63,662 bases of DNA from Duganella sp. (GTDB lineage Bacteria; Pseudomonadota; Gammaproteobacteria; Burkholderiales; Burkholderiaceae_D): NCBI GenBank assembly GCA_026225475.1, contig JAMFSU010000040.1, forward strand, positions 1 through 63,662, written 5' to 3'. Positions 30,418 to 38,448 of this stretch are shown here, piece after piece. Numbering within the stretch: position 1 is the stretch's first letter; the number at the start of each line of letters is the position of its first letter. The position numbers and the translations under genes were made by a program. Under the pieces are notes generated by a model. The model saw only the letters and a list, made by a program, of their open reading frames with translations, made no database searches and was not told the DNA's origin.

Positions 30418-31314
30418 ATGAACAAACTGCGCGAAATTGAATGCTTCATCGCGGTCGCCGAGCTAGGCAGTTTCGTCAAGGCAGCCGATGCGCTCAATGT
30501 GTCCAAGGCCGCCGTGTCGCGCACCGTGGTCGAACTGGAGACACGCCTCGGTGCGCGCCTGATGCAACGCACGACGCGTCGGCTGTCATTGACTGAAGCC
30601 GGTTCGCTCTATCTGGAACGCTGCAAGCAGATTGTCGCGGCGCTGGAAGATGCCGATCAAGTCATCAGCGCCGGCAATACCGATCCGACTGGTCTGCTGC
30701 GCATCAACGCGCCGCAGACCTTTGGCGTATTGCACATGACGCATGTCTGGCCCTGTCTGTTGCAACGCTATCCTGGCATCAAACTCGACATCACCTTGTC
30801 CGACCGTATCGTCGATATTGTGGAAGAAGGCTATGACCTGGCTATCCGCATTGCGCGCCTGCCCAGCTCTTCACTGGTGCACCGCAAACTGGCCTCGACC
30901 CGCATACTCGTGTGCGCCTCGCCGGCGTATCTGCAACAGCATGGCACGCCGCACCATCCCGACGATCTCAAGGATCATATGGTCATTGGCTATGCCTATG
31001 CGGCTGACAAGGACGAATGGCATTTCAACGGCCCCGCTGGTCCGCTCAACGTCAAGACCAATGTGCGCCTGCATGCCAATAATGGCGACACCTGCGTGGC
31101 TGCCGCACTGGCCGGTATCGGCATCACGCGCCAACCGACCTTCATGCTGCATGAGCATATCCGCAGCGGCAAACTGATGCCGTTATTTCCCGACTTCGAT
31201 TCGGCCGAACTAGGTATCTATGCGGTCTATCCAAGTCGCACCCATCTGCCAGCCAAAGTGCGCGCCACCATCGACTTTCTGGTGCAGGCGTTTGCCGAAG
31301 TGAAATGGGATTGA
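30418..31314 (+). CDS. LysR-family transcriptional regulator
   Basis: The 298-residue protein has the N-terminal winged HTH (IECFIAVAELGSFVKAADAL, then VSKAAVSRTVVELETRLGARL) and a type-2 periplasmic-binding-like effector domain. It belongs to the CrgA/DhcR-like branch, judging from LLQRYPGIKLDITLSDRIVDI. It lies directly downstream of the dioxygenase gene rather than divergent from a target, which is unusual for LysR genes, and is closed by a hairpin terminator at 31366-31408. Confidence 0.93.
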   Translation: MNKLREIECFIAVAELGSFVKAADALNVSKAAVSRTVVELETRLGARLMQRTTRRLSLTEAGSLYLERCKQIVAALEDADQVISAGNTDPTGLLRINAPQTFGVLHMTHVWPCLLQRYPGIKLDITLSDRIVDIVEEGYDLAIRIARLPSSSLVHRKLASTRILVCASPAYLQQHGTPHHPDDLKDHMVIGYAYAADKDEWHFNGPAGPLNVKTNVRLHANNGDTCVAAALAGIGITRQPTFMLHEHIRSGKLMPLFPDFDSAELGIYAVYPSRTHLPAKVRATIDFLVQAFAEVKWD

Positions 31315-31365
31315 GACCAGGTTGACGTCGATATTGTTTCTACTCATTTATTGACGATCTCCTGA

Positions 31366-31408
31366 CAGATGAAAATATCCGCACCCTGTGTGGATATTTT
31401 TTCATCTG
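31366..31408. terminator. Terminator after the LysR gene
   Basis: Long imperfect stem: CAGATGAAAATATCC pairs with GGATATTTTTTCATCTG (two extra T bulged) around an 11-nt loop. The A/T-rich stem base could work in both directions. It isolates the cupin operon from the dioxygenase-lysR pair. Confidence 0.6.
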
Positions 31409-31577
31409 CCTGTTCAAGCCTTAATCGTCGGTGCACAATCCCACCGGGCTGGCCCTTGTAGAGTGCAAAGCCACGCCGCCATTGCTTTTCGACAATCCAC
31501 TTAACACTCCCTCCTGGCACTGCGTCTGCTTGACATACGCATCCGCATGCGGCAAAGTGACCACATTACAGACTCAA

Positions 31578-31594
31578 TGTCCATATAACGGACA
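31578..31594. promoter_or_regulatory. Inverted repeat upstream of the cupin operon, candidate IclR operator
   Basis: TGTCC-ATATAAC-GGACA, a perfect 5-bp dyad with a 7-nt A/T-rich centre, 41 bp before the cupin start codon. IclR-family operators often have the form TCC-N7-GGA, and an IclR gene closes this cluster. The link is inference. Confidence 0.5.
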
Positions 31595-31634
31595 AATGGG
31601 CAATCAGTCATTTAGCTACTCAAGGAGAAGACGC

Positions 31635-32162
31635 ATGCAGCCGACCGCCCCCGTCGCGTCAAAATTGATGCCGTACCAATACCCCAACCCGAAAGAAGCA
31701 CCACTAGAAATCGTGGTCGGGTCAGCTATTCCCGATGATGAAAAAGTCTGGGTGCCACAAGCCGAAAACGTCTGGTTCCGTCCTTTATGCCTGAATGTGT
31801 CGCAAGGCTACTGGACCAACCTGCTGCGCGTACGCAAATCCGGCGTGCTGAGCCGCCACCGCCATCCGGCACCGGTGCATGGCATGGTGCTCAAGGGCCG
31901 CTGGCGCTATCTGGAACATGACTGGATCGCCGAACAAGGCAGCTATGTCTTCGAGCCGCCCGGCGAAACCCACACCCTTTATGTACCGGAAGACGTGGAA
32001 GAAATGATTACCTATTTCCACATTACCGGCGTGATGTTTTATTGCGATCCCTACGGCAATTTTGAAGGCTATGAAGACGTTTTCACCAAGCTGGAGATGT
32101 GCAAGGCGCATTACGAAAAGGTCGGTCTCGGCGCTGATTTCGTGCAACAGTTCGTCCGATGA
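31635..32162 (+). CDS. Cupin protein of the 2,4'-dihydroxyacetophenone dioxygenase family
   Basis: Predicted iron-dependent cupin. The 175-residue protein carries a cupin motif with the His pair in LSRHRHPAPVHGMVLKGRW and the second motif in SYVFEPPGETHTLYVP. The overall sequence resembles the DAD family, which cleaves a C-C bond of aryl ketones with O2. I chose ATG 31635 since AGGAGA lies 8 nt upstream; the frame is open 68 codons further up but reads as noise. It overlaps the following SDR gene as ATGA, so both are translated together. The natural substrate is unknown. Confidence 0.82.
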   Translation: MQPTAPVASKLMPYQYPNPKEAPLEIVVGSAIPDDEKVWVPQAENVWFRPLCLNVSQGYWTNLLRVRKSGVLSRHRHPAPVHGMVLKGRWRYLEHDWIAEQGSYVFEPPGETHTLYVPEDVEEMITYFHITGVMFYCDPYGNFEGYEDVFTKLEMCKAHYEKVGLGADFVQQFVR

Positions 32163-32920
32163 GCGGAGCGCCCATGTCTGTGCAATCAGCTTACCTCAAC
32201 GCCGAGTATGACTTCAGCGGCTGTGTCGCCGTGGTCACCGGCGGCAATGGCGGCATCGGCGCTGCCATCGGTGCGCGCCTGGCACAAGGCGGCGCGACCG
32301 TGGTCTGCTGGGATCTACAGACCAGCGCCACTTCGCCGTTCCTTCAAGACAGCGTCGATGTCACCGACGCCGCGTCGGTCGCCGCTGCTGCTCAACGGCT
32401 GCTGGCCAGCTACGGCCGTATCGACTTCCTGATCAACAACGCCGGCTATGCCGGTTCCACTATCGCCCTCGACGAATACGACATCGTTGAATGGCGCCGC
32501 ATCGTTGACGTCAATCTGCTCGGCGTGTTTCACACCTGCCGTGCAGTGGTGCCGGCCATGCGCGCTGCCGGTCGCGGTCGCATTGTCAATATCGCGTCAC
32601 TGGCAGGCAAGGAAGGCACCCCCAATGCATCCGCCTACAGCGCCTCGAAAGCTGGTGTACTAGCCCTGACCAAGTCGCTCGGCAAAGAACTTGCCAATAC
32701 CGGCATCCTGGTCAACGCGCTGGCACCCGCAGCCGTCAAGACCAGCTTGTTGGAACAAATGAATCCGGCGCACGTCGCCACCATGATCAGCAAGAGTCCG
32801 ATGGCACGCCTCGGCGAAGTCGAGGAAGTCGCCGAAATGGTGGTCTGGCTTTGCTCCGGCTCCTGCAGCTTCAGCACCGGTGCGGTGTTCGATTTATCGG
32901 GAGGACGCGCTACTTATTGA
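32159..32920 (+). CDS. Short-chain dehydrogenase/reductase
   Basis: NAD(P)-dependent oxidoreductase of 253 residues. It has the TGGNGGIG cofactor loop near residue 23, NNAGYAGS, the catalytic serine in NIASLAGKEG and the YSASK tyrosine-lysine pair. Its first ATG overlaps the cupin stop; another ATG five codons later (32174) has GGAG upstream and could be the main start. It resembles sugar- and polyol-type SDRs. It is the second gene of the cupin cluster; 148 bp separate it from the MFS gene. Confidence 0.93.
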   Translation: MSGAPMSVQSAYLNAEYDFSGCVAVVTGGNGGIGAAIGARLAQGGATVVCWDLQTSATSPFLQDSVDVTDAASVAAAAQRLLASYGRIDFLINNAGYAGSTIALDEYDIVEWRRIVDVNLLGVFHTCRAVVPAMRAAGRGRIVNIASLAGKEGTPNASAYSASKAGVLALTKSLGKELANTGILVNALAPAAVKTSLLEQMNPAHVATMISKSPMARLGEVEEVAEMVVWLCSGSCSFSTGAVFDLSGGRATY

Positions 32921-32999
32921 GGCGTCAAAATTGCATTATTTCAAGCTGTTTTCGCTGGAATATTAACCAGCACTTTTCAACCGCAGTTTCACAAAAAAG

Positions 33000-33017
33000 C
33001 GCCGCACAGACGGCGCC
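33000..33017. other. Hairpin between the SDR and MFS genes
   Basis: GCGCCG/CGGCGC with a 6-nt loop preceded by AAAAAA, in the 148-bp gap. On the plus strand there is no T tract, so it is more likely a processing or stability element than a terminator for the SDR gene. Confidence 0.4.
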
Positions 33018-33068
33018 AGCGGCGAATGCAGATCTGCCTGCATTGCCTCTTATCAAACAGGAGACATC

Positions 33069-34358
33069 ATGGAAGTCCAAAAGAGCAACAAGCTCAAACG
33101 TATACAGTGGGTGGCATTATCGTTTCTGATGCTGGCCGGCATCGTCAACTATCTCGACCGCAGCACGCTGTCCATTGCCAATCACTCCGTCAGTCAGGAA
33201 CTGGGCCTGTCGGCCTCGGAAATGGGTCTGCTGTTATCGGCCTTCTCGCTGGCTTATGCCTTCTCGCAATTACCAATCGGTGCACTGCTCGACAAGCTCG
33301 GCGCACGCTTCATGCTGGGTGCCGGCATGCTGGTCTGGTCGATTGCACAATTGGCCGGCGGTTTCGTGACCTCGCTGCATCAATTTCTGGTGGCGCGGGT
33401 GTTCCTCGGTCTTGGTGAAGCACCGCAATTTCCAGCCGGTGCCAAGGTCGTCAGCGAATGGTTCGCCGTCCGTGAACGTGGCGGTCCGACCGGTATCTTC
33501 GTCGCATCCTCCACCATCGGTCCTGCGCTGGCGCCACCGATTCTGACCGTGCTGATGCTGTCATTCGGCTGGCGCATGATGTTTGTCATCATGGGTATCA
33601 TGGGCATTGCCGTTTCGGTCGGCTGGTATCTCTTCTACCGCAACCGCAACGAAGTCGAACTGACGCCATCGGAAACCCTGTACCTGGCCGACGGCAATGA
33701 CAATGATCCCAACGCCAATGCCAAACTGACCTGGCATGAGTGGAAAGGCCTGTTCAAATACCGCACCACCTGGGGCATGCTGTTCGGCTTCATGGGCGTG
33801 ATCTACATGGTCTGGTTGTACCTGACCTGGCTGCCGGCCTATCTGGAACATGAACGTCATCTAAGCATCGCCCGCACCGGTTGGGTAGTGGTGATTCCCT
33901 ACATCTTCGGCACCATTGGCATGCTCAGCAGCGGCTATATCGCCGACGGCCTGATGAAGCGCGGCATGGCCCCGATCCGCAGCCGCAAATGGCCAATCTG
34001 CGTCGGTCTGATCGGTGCCGGCGCCTTCACGATTCCTGCCGCCTTCACACCGAGCACTGTCATGGCAATCGTCTATATCTCGCTGGCCATGGCCTTCGTG
34101 AATATGGCCAGTGGCGGTGCCTGGGCGCTGGTCAGCGTGGCGATTCCGCGTCGGCTGGTAGCGTCACTGGGCAGCCTGCAAAACTTCGGCGGCTATCTCG
34201 GTGGCTCGCTGGCACCGGTCATTACCGGTGTCGTGGTCGACAAGACGCACTCGTTCATCAACGCCTTGCTGATCAGCGCTGTAGTCGCATTCGCTGCCGC
34301 GCTGGTGTACATGTTCGTGGTGAACAAACCGATCGAAGGCAATGCGGCACGCGCCTGA
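33069..34358 (+). CDS. MFS transporter, anion:cation symporter type
   Basis: Predicted proton-coupled uptake carrier for an organic acid. The 429-residue protein has 12 hydrophobic spans, the N-terminal pattern AGIVNYLDRSTLSIAN and the cytoplasmic loop GALLDKLGARFMLG (MFS motif A) that are typical of the ACS group (hexuronate, glucarate, galactonate, 4-hydroxyphenylacetate carriers). It lies between two SDR genes and upstream of an IclR regulator, which suggests it imports the compound those enzymes process. AGGAG precedes the start. Confidence 0.92.
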   Translation: MEVQKSNKLKRIQWVALSFLMLAGIVNYLDRSTLSIANHSVSQELGLSASEMGLLLSAFSLAYAFSQLPIGALLDKLGARFMLGAGMLVWSIAQLAGGFVTSLHQFLVARVFLGLGEAPQFPAGAKVVSEWFAVRERGGPTGIFVASSTIGPALAPPILTVLMLSFGWRMMFVIMGIMGIAVSVGWYLFYRNRNEVELTPSETLYLADGNDNDPNANAKLTWHEWKGLFKYRTTWGMLFGFMGVIYMVWLYLTWLPAYLEHERHLSIARTGWVVVIPYIFGTIGMLSSGYIADGLMKRGMAPIRSRKWPICVGLIGAGAFTIPAAFTPSTVMAIVYISLAMAFVNMASGGAWALVSVAIPRRLVASLGSLQNFGGYLGGSLAPVITGVVVDKTHSFINALLISAVVAFAAALVYMFVVNKPIEGNAARA

Positions 34359-34381
34359 TTTACTGTAAGGAAAGAAACACA

Positions 34382-35107
34382 ATGACATTTACTCCCGCAC
34401 TGTTCGCTGGCAAGACCGCCCTGGTCACCGGCGGCACCCAGGGTATCGGTGGCGCCATTGCGCGACAACTGGCTGCCATGGGCGCCCAGGTAATCGCCGC
34501 CGGTCTGCCACCGTTTGCCGAGGATGAATTCACCGGCAGCGGCATCACCCTGGCCGAACTCAATGTCGCCTCGTCGGCCAGCGTCGAAGCGCTGCTGGCC
34601 GGCGTGTCACAACTCGATATCCTGATCAATTGCGCCGGCATCATCAAGCGCGGTGCCGAACATGATCTGGAGGTATTCGAACAAGTGATCGCCGTCAACC
34701 TCACCGGCACCATGCGCGTATCCAGCGCGGCGCGCCCCTTACTCAAACAGAGCCAGGGCTGCATCGTCAATCTGGCATCGATGCTGAGCTTTTTTGGTGG
34801 CGGTCTGGTGCCGGGTTACAGCGCCAGCAAAGGCGGTATTGCGCAATTGACCAAGTCACTGGCGATTGCCTATGCCATCGATGGCATCCGCGTCAATGCA
34901 GTGGCTCCCGGCTGGATTGCCACGCCGTTGACGCAGGCATTACAGGATGATCCGGCGCGCGCCGGACCGATACTGCAACGCACGCCACTGGGACGCTGGG
35001 GTACACCCGCCGATGTTGCCAATGTCACTGCCTTCCTTTGCACACCAGCGGCCTCGTTCATGACCGGCACGGTGGTGCCAGTCGACGGCGGCTACCTGAT
35101 CTCGTAG
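34382..35107 (+). CDS. Short-chain dehydrogenase/reductase
   Basis: Second SDR of the cluster, 241 residues. Cofactor loop TGGTQGIGGAIA, NCAGIIKRGAEHD, catalytic serine in NLASMLSFFGG, and YSASKGG with the Tyr-Lys pair are all intact. The C-terminal PVDGGYLIS is the usual SDR end. I chose ATG 34382 (AAGGAAAG upstream), 23 bp after the MFS stop; a longer frame from 33881 runs inside the MFS gene and is spurious. A strong terminator follows at 35133. Confidence 0.93.
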   Translation: MTFTPALFAGKTALVTGGTQGIGGAIARQLAAMGAQVIAAGLPPFAEDEFTGSGITLAELNVASSASVEALLAGVSQLDILINCAGIIKRGAEHDLEVFEQVIAVNLTGTMRVSSAARPLLKQSQGCIVNLASMLSFFGGGLVPGYSASKGGIAQLTKSLAIAYAIDGIRVNAVAPGWIATPLTQALQDDPARAGPILQRTPLGRWGTPADVANVTAFLCTPAASFMTGTVVPVDGGYLIS

Positions 35108-35132
35108 GAAGCTGTCCACAATCAGTACCAAG

Positions 35133-35161
35133 CCTGCTCCGCGAACACCGGAGCAGGTTTT
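35133..35161 (+). terminator. Terminator after the second SDR gene
   Basis: Perfect 9-bp stem CCTGCTCCG/CGGAGCAGG with a 7-nt loop and TTTT immediately after. It ends the cupin-SDR-MFS-SDR transcript, so iclR has its own promoter. Confidence 0.88.
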
Positions 35162-35166
35162 CTGGT

Positions 35167-35180
35167 CCGCTATAATGCGG
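35167..35180. promoter_or_regulatory. Palindrome enclosing a TATAAT box upstream of iclR
   Basis: CCGC-TATAAT-GCGG: a perfect inverted repeat with a consensus -10 hexamer in the middle, 46 bp before the IclR start codon. A protein bound here would block the promoter, which fits autorepression. No good -35 box is seen. Confidence 0.5.
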
Positions 35181-35226
35181 CCGTGGTGATCCACACCGTT
35201 GCCTTCATTACTGCCATCCGCATCCT

Positions 35227-36024
35227 ATGTCCACTCCCGCTAGCGCCGTCGAAGAAAACCCGAAAGTTGCCGGCACTGCCGCATTTTCCAAATTCATGGT
35301 GGTGCTGCAACTGATCGCCGATCAGGAAGAGCCGTTGACGATTGCCCAACTAAGTCTGCAAAGCGGCTATCCACGGCCGACCGTCTATCGCATCCTGGCG
35401 GCACTGATGGCCGAAGGTATGGTGATCGAAAACCCGCGCACCAAACTGTTTGAACTGGGACCGCGCCTGATCAATCTGGCCAGCAAATCCTGGTCCAAAT
35501 CGGATCTGCGCAGCGCCGCCATCGATGCCCTGCACACCTTGCGCGACGCCACCCGCGAAACCGTCCATCTGGCCGTGCCCAGCGACAATGGCATGGTGTA
35601 TATCGAAAAGCTGGAAAGCCCGCAGGCGGTGCGCATGACCTCGCGCATCGGCACACGTGTAACGCTGTATTCCAGCTCGGTCGGCAAGGCCTACCTGGCG
35701 GCGCTCGACGACAGCACTGGCGCGGCGCTGCTGCGCAAAGTCAAGATGCAGAAATTCACCGAGCACACCATCATTGACCTACCCGGCCTGCAGGCGGAAA
35801 TTAGCGCGACCCGACAACGCGGCTATGCCGAAGATCGCGAAGAAAACGAAGCGCAAATCTTTTGCGTCGGCGCTGCCATCCTCGACCGCGATGGCCAGCC
35901 ACTAGCCTGCATCAGCATCAGCATTCCGCTCTACCGCAAAGCAGCCGATGTGCACGCCAGTTATGTCACGCCGTTATTGACTACCTGCCAAGCCATCAGT
36001 CGCAAGCTATCCGGCCCGGCCTGA
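35227..36024 (+). CDS. IclR-family transcriptional regulator
   Basis: Predicted regulator of the adjoining catabolic cluster. The 265-residue protein has an N-terminal winged helix (LTIAQLSLQSGYPRPTVYRI) and the C-terminal IclR effector domain with YIEKLESPQAVRMTSRIGTR and RGYAEDREENEAQIFCVGA. Start ATG 35227. It has its own promoter because a terminator lies just upstream. The palindrome over the TATAAT box suggests negative autoregulation. Confidence 0.94.
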   Translation: MSTPASAVEENPKVAGTAAFSKFMVVLQLIADQEEPLTIAQLSLQSGYPRPTVYRILAALMAEGMVIENPRTKLFELGPRLINLASKSWSKSDLRSAAIDALHTLRDATRETVHLAVPSDNGMVYIEKLESPQAVRMTSRIGTRVTLYSSSVGKAYLAALDDSTGAALLRKVKMQKFTEHTIIDLPGLQAEISATRQRGYAEDREENEAQIFCVGAAILDRDGQPLACISISIPLYRKAADVHASYVTPLLTTCQAISRKLSGPA

Positions 36025-36132
36025 GAAAATCGGCATCCGCAAAACAGCGTCAATGAAGTGTTACCAATTGCTTCGCCAGCACCACGCCCACGCCGGAGCT
36101 GATTAAATCGGCATTTTCGTTTACGCCGATCC

Positions 36133-36738
36133 ATGATGACCTCTGCCCCGCTCTCGCTTGTCCGCCTGCCCTCACTTTTTTCGCGCCTGCTGGCAACCGG
36201 CCTGCTAGCGCTCGGCCTGGTCAACACTGCCCATGCCATGGCCTTGATGGATATCGAACCGGGCGACATCCTGCCCATGGTCACACAACTGAAAGACGAC
36301 CTGCATCTCAATCCCAACCAGCAAATCCTCTGGCAGCAAACCCTGCAACGTACCCGTGTACTGGTCCGCCAGCGCCAAGGACGACGCGAGCAATTGCAGG
36401 CCCGAACCGCTGATGCACTGGCCAAACCAGCAATGGAATTTGGCGACCTAGCCGCCGCCGTGGCGCGCGAATCGCAACTGAGCGAAGACGAAAACCGTCA
36501 GTTGCGCGAACTCTGGCTGGCAGTTGCCGATGCACTCGATGATAAGCAACGTGCCATCGCCCAAAGCTATATTGTCGACCGCATGCAACGCGTGTCTGAA
36601 CGCAGCGCCAGCAAGGACAACAGCAGCATGGGACGCAAAGGTGGCTCCGGCATGGACGGTGGCAGTGGCATGGGTGGCGGAAGTGGCATGGGCGGCATGG
36701 GTGGTATGGGCGGCAATAGCGGTAGCGCTGGCTTCTAA
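36133..36738 (+). CDS. Exported protein with Spy/LTXXQ-like helical core and Met/Gly-rich tail
   Basis: The 201-residue product has a signal peptide ending in NTAHA and then a helical, charged core (LKDDLHLNPNQQILWQQTLQ) of the kind found in periplasmic Spy/CpxP-like sensors and chaperones. The last about 35 residues are a low-complexity repeat of Gly, Ser and Met, with nine methionines in patterns such as GSGMGG and GGMGG. Methionine-rich tails often bind Cu+ or Ag+ in the periplasm; that is inference. Gene stands alone and has its own terminator at 36781. Confidence 0.75.
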   Translation: MMTSAPLSLVRLPSLFSRLLATGLLALGLVNTAHAMALMDIEPGDILPMVTQLKDDLHLNPNQQILWQQTLQRTRVLVRQRQGRREQLQARTADALAKPAMEFGDLAAAVARESQLSEDENRQLRELWLAVADALDDKQRAIAQSYIVDRMQRVSERSASKDNSSMGRKGGSGMDGGSGMGGGSGMGGMGGMGGNSGSAGF

Positions 36739-36780
36739 ACGTTGATCACCTCGTCCTGGCAACCCGCCGGATTCGCCCGC

Positions 36781-36810
36781 GCCCGCTTACGCCGTGCGGG
36801 CACATTTTTT
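36781..36810 (+). terminator. Terminator after the Met-rich exported protein gene
   Basis: GCCCGC/GCGGGC stem with a 9-nt loop, then ACA and six T residues; 42 bp past the stop codon. Confidence 0.75.
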
Positions 36811-36828
36811 CATGCATTTAAGCAACTA

Positions 36829-36850
36829 TGCACCCTCCTCATCGGGTGCA
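36829..36850. promoter_or_regulatory. TGCACC/GGTGCA dyad upstream of amt, possible NtrC half-sites
   Basis: TGCACC and GGTGCA are the two NtrC half-site sequences, here separated by 10 nt instead of the usual 5. They lie about 130 bp upstream of the sigma-54 promoter, where enhancers normally sit. The non-standard spacing makes this tentative. Confidence 0.35.
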
Positions 36851-36976
36851 CCAAGGCATCGCACATTTTTTTCTACCCCACCACAAACCGCACATTTTTC
36901 GTGCACGTACTTTACGTGTTTTCAACACCGTAAAAAATCTCCTTTAAATTCAATTCATTAGAAATATGCACCGAAA

Positions 36977-36992
36977 TGGAATGATTTTTGCT
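36977..36992 (+). promoter_or_regulatory. Sigma-54 promoter of amt
   Basis: TGGAATGATTTTTGCT fits the -24/-12 consensus TGGCACG-N4-TTGCW at the invariant GG and GC with exact spacing; only two less conserved bases differ. The gene starts 50 bp downstream. Sigma-54 with NtrC is the usual control for ammonium transporters. Confidence 0.72.
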
Positions 36993-37042
36993 TTATTACG
37001 TGCTTTCTCACATTTCACTGCACGATTATTGGGAGTTTTTGC

Positions 37043-38245
37043 ATGGACAATCACAAAAATGGTGCTGATGCACTATTCGTTTTGCTCGGTGCCATCATGA
37101 TTCTGGCCATGCACGCCGGGTTTGCTTTTCTGGAACTAGGCACGGTACGGCGCAAAAATCAGGTGAATGCGCTGGTCAAAATTCTGGCGGACTTTGCCGT
37201 TTCGACCATTGCCTACTTTTTCGTCGGCTATTACGTTGCCTACGGCGTGAGTTTTTTCAGCGGCGCAGAATTACTGGCTGCCCGAAGCGGCTTTGAACTG
37301 GTCAAGTTCTTTTTCCTGCTGACCTTTGCGGCGGCAATTCCAGCCATCATCTCCGGCGGCATTGCCGAACGCTCGAAATTCCATCCGCAGTTGATCGCCA
37401 CGGCGGTGCTGGTTGGCCTGGTGTATCCGTTCTTCGAGGGCATTGCCTGGAACCATCACCTTGGTGTGCAAGCCTGGATCAAGAACAGCTTCGGCGCCGA
37501 ATTCCACGACTTCGCCGGCTCCATCGTAGTCCATGCCGTGGGTGGCTGGATTGCCTTGCCTGCGGTGTTGCTGCTGGGCGCACGGCGCGGCCGCTACAGC
37601 AAGGACGGCGCGATTGCCGCGCATCCGCCCTCGAACATTCCCTTTCTGGCCCTGGGCGCCTGGATTCTGACGGTCGGCTGGTTCGGCTTCAATGTCATGA
37701 GCGCGCAAACGCTGGACAAAATGAACGGCCTGGTCGCGCTCAACTCGCTCATGGCCATGGCTGGCGGCACGCTGGTGGCGCTGCTGCTGGGTCGCAACGA
37801 TCCCGGCTTTGTCTACAATGGTCCGCTGGCAGGACTGGTGGCGATTTGCGCCGGTTCCGATCTGATGCATCCGCTCGGCGCGCTGGTCACCGGTGGCATC
37901 GCCGGCGCGATTTTTGTCTGGATGTTCACGCGCACCCAAAACAAATGGAAAATCGATGACGTGCTCGGCGTCTGGCCCTTGCATGGCCTGTGCGGCGTCT
38001 GGGGTGGACTGGCGGCCGGCATCTTTGGAAGCAAGGCACTGGGCGGCATCGGCGACGTCTCGTTTCTGGCGCAACTATGTGGTACGGTACTTGGCGTCGC
38101 CATCGCCTCGCTCGGCGGTTGGATCGTCTATGGCATACTGAAAAAAACCATGGGTATCCGCCTCGATGCCGAACAGGAATTCGAAGGCGCCGATCTATCG
38201 ATCCACAAGATTTCATCGACAGCGGAACGCGAGACCAGTTGGTAG
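37043..38245 (+). CDS. amt: Ammonium transporter, Amt family
   Basis: Trimeric channel that conducts ammonium across the inner membrane under nitrogen limitation. The 400-residue protein has 11 spans and both pore histidines: the first in SIVVHAVGGWIALPA near residue 165, the second in WPLHGLCGVWGGLAAG near residue 313. GGIAERSKFHP is also typical. It lacks the extra cleavable signal of longer Amt proteins. A sigma-54 promoter precedes it. No glnK (PII) gene follows, which is unusual since amtB and glnK usually travel together; a hairpin lies 138 bp downstream. Confidence 0.95.
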   Translation: MDNHKNGADALFVLLGAIMILAMHAGFAFLELGTVRRKNQVNALVKILADFAVSTIAYFFVGYYVAYGVSFFSGAELLAARSGFELVKFFFLLTFAAAIPAIISGGIAERSKFHPQLIATAVLVGLVYPFFEGIAWNHHLGVQAWIKNSFGAEFHDFAGSIVVHAVGGWIALPAVLLLGARRGRYSKDGAIAAHPPSNIPFLALGAWILTVGWFGFNVMSAQTLDKMNGLVALNSLMAMAGGTLVALLLGRNDPGFVYNGPLAGLVAICAGSDLMHPLGALVTGGIAGAIFVWMFTRTQNKWKIDDVLGVWPLHGLCGVWGGLAAGIFGSKALGGIGDVSFLAQLCGTVLGVAIASLGGWIVYGILKKTMGIRLDAEQEFEGADLSIHKISSTAERETSW

Positions 38246-38383
38246 TGATACTGATAAGGATAAATAAAATCTGTCGAAGTCGTGCCGGTATGCCATTGAT
38301 TTTGGGCACGTAGATTATGAGAAAATTCCGAGCAAAATCAGGACTGTACTTTCACATGAAGTTGCCGCCTCGGCCCGTGCAAA

Positions 38384-38401
38384 GCCACCTCTTGAGGTGG
38401 C
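38384..38401. terminator. Hairpin between convergent amt and AhpD-like genes
   Basis: GCCACCTC-TT-GAGGTGGC, a near-continuous 18-bp palindrome. On the minus strand it is followed by TTTG, so it could end the AhpD-like transcript. Confidence 0.5.
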
Positions 38402-38448
38402 GTAGCGTCGATAGAACGCTGCTGCACAAGCGGCTCCCCTCATTTACT

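Noticed and set aside
33881..35107. 408-codon frame extending the second SDR upstream into the MFS gene
   Set aside because: The added residues read in a different frame from the MFS protein and do not look like protein; SDR homology begins exactly at ATG 34382.
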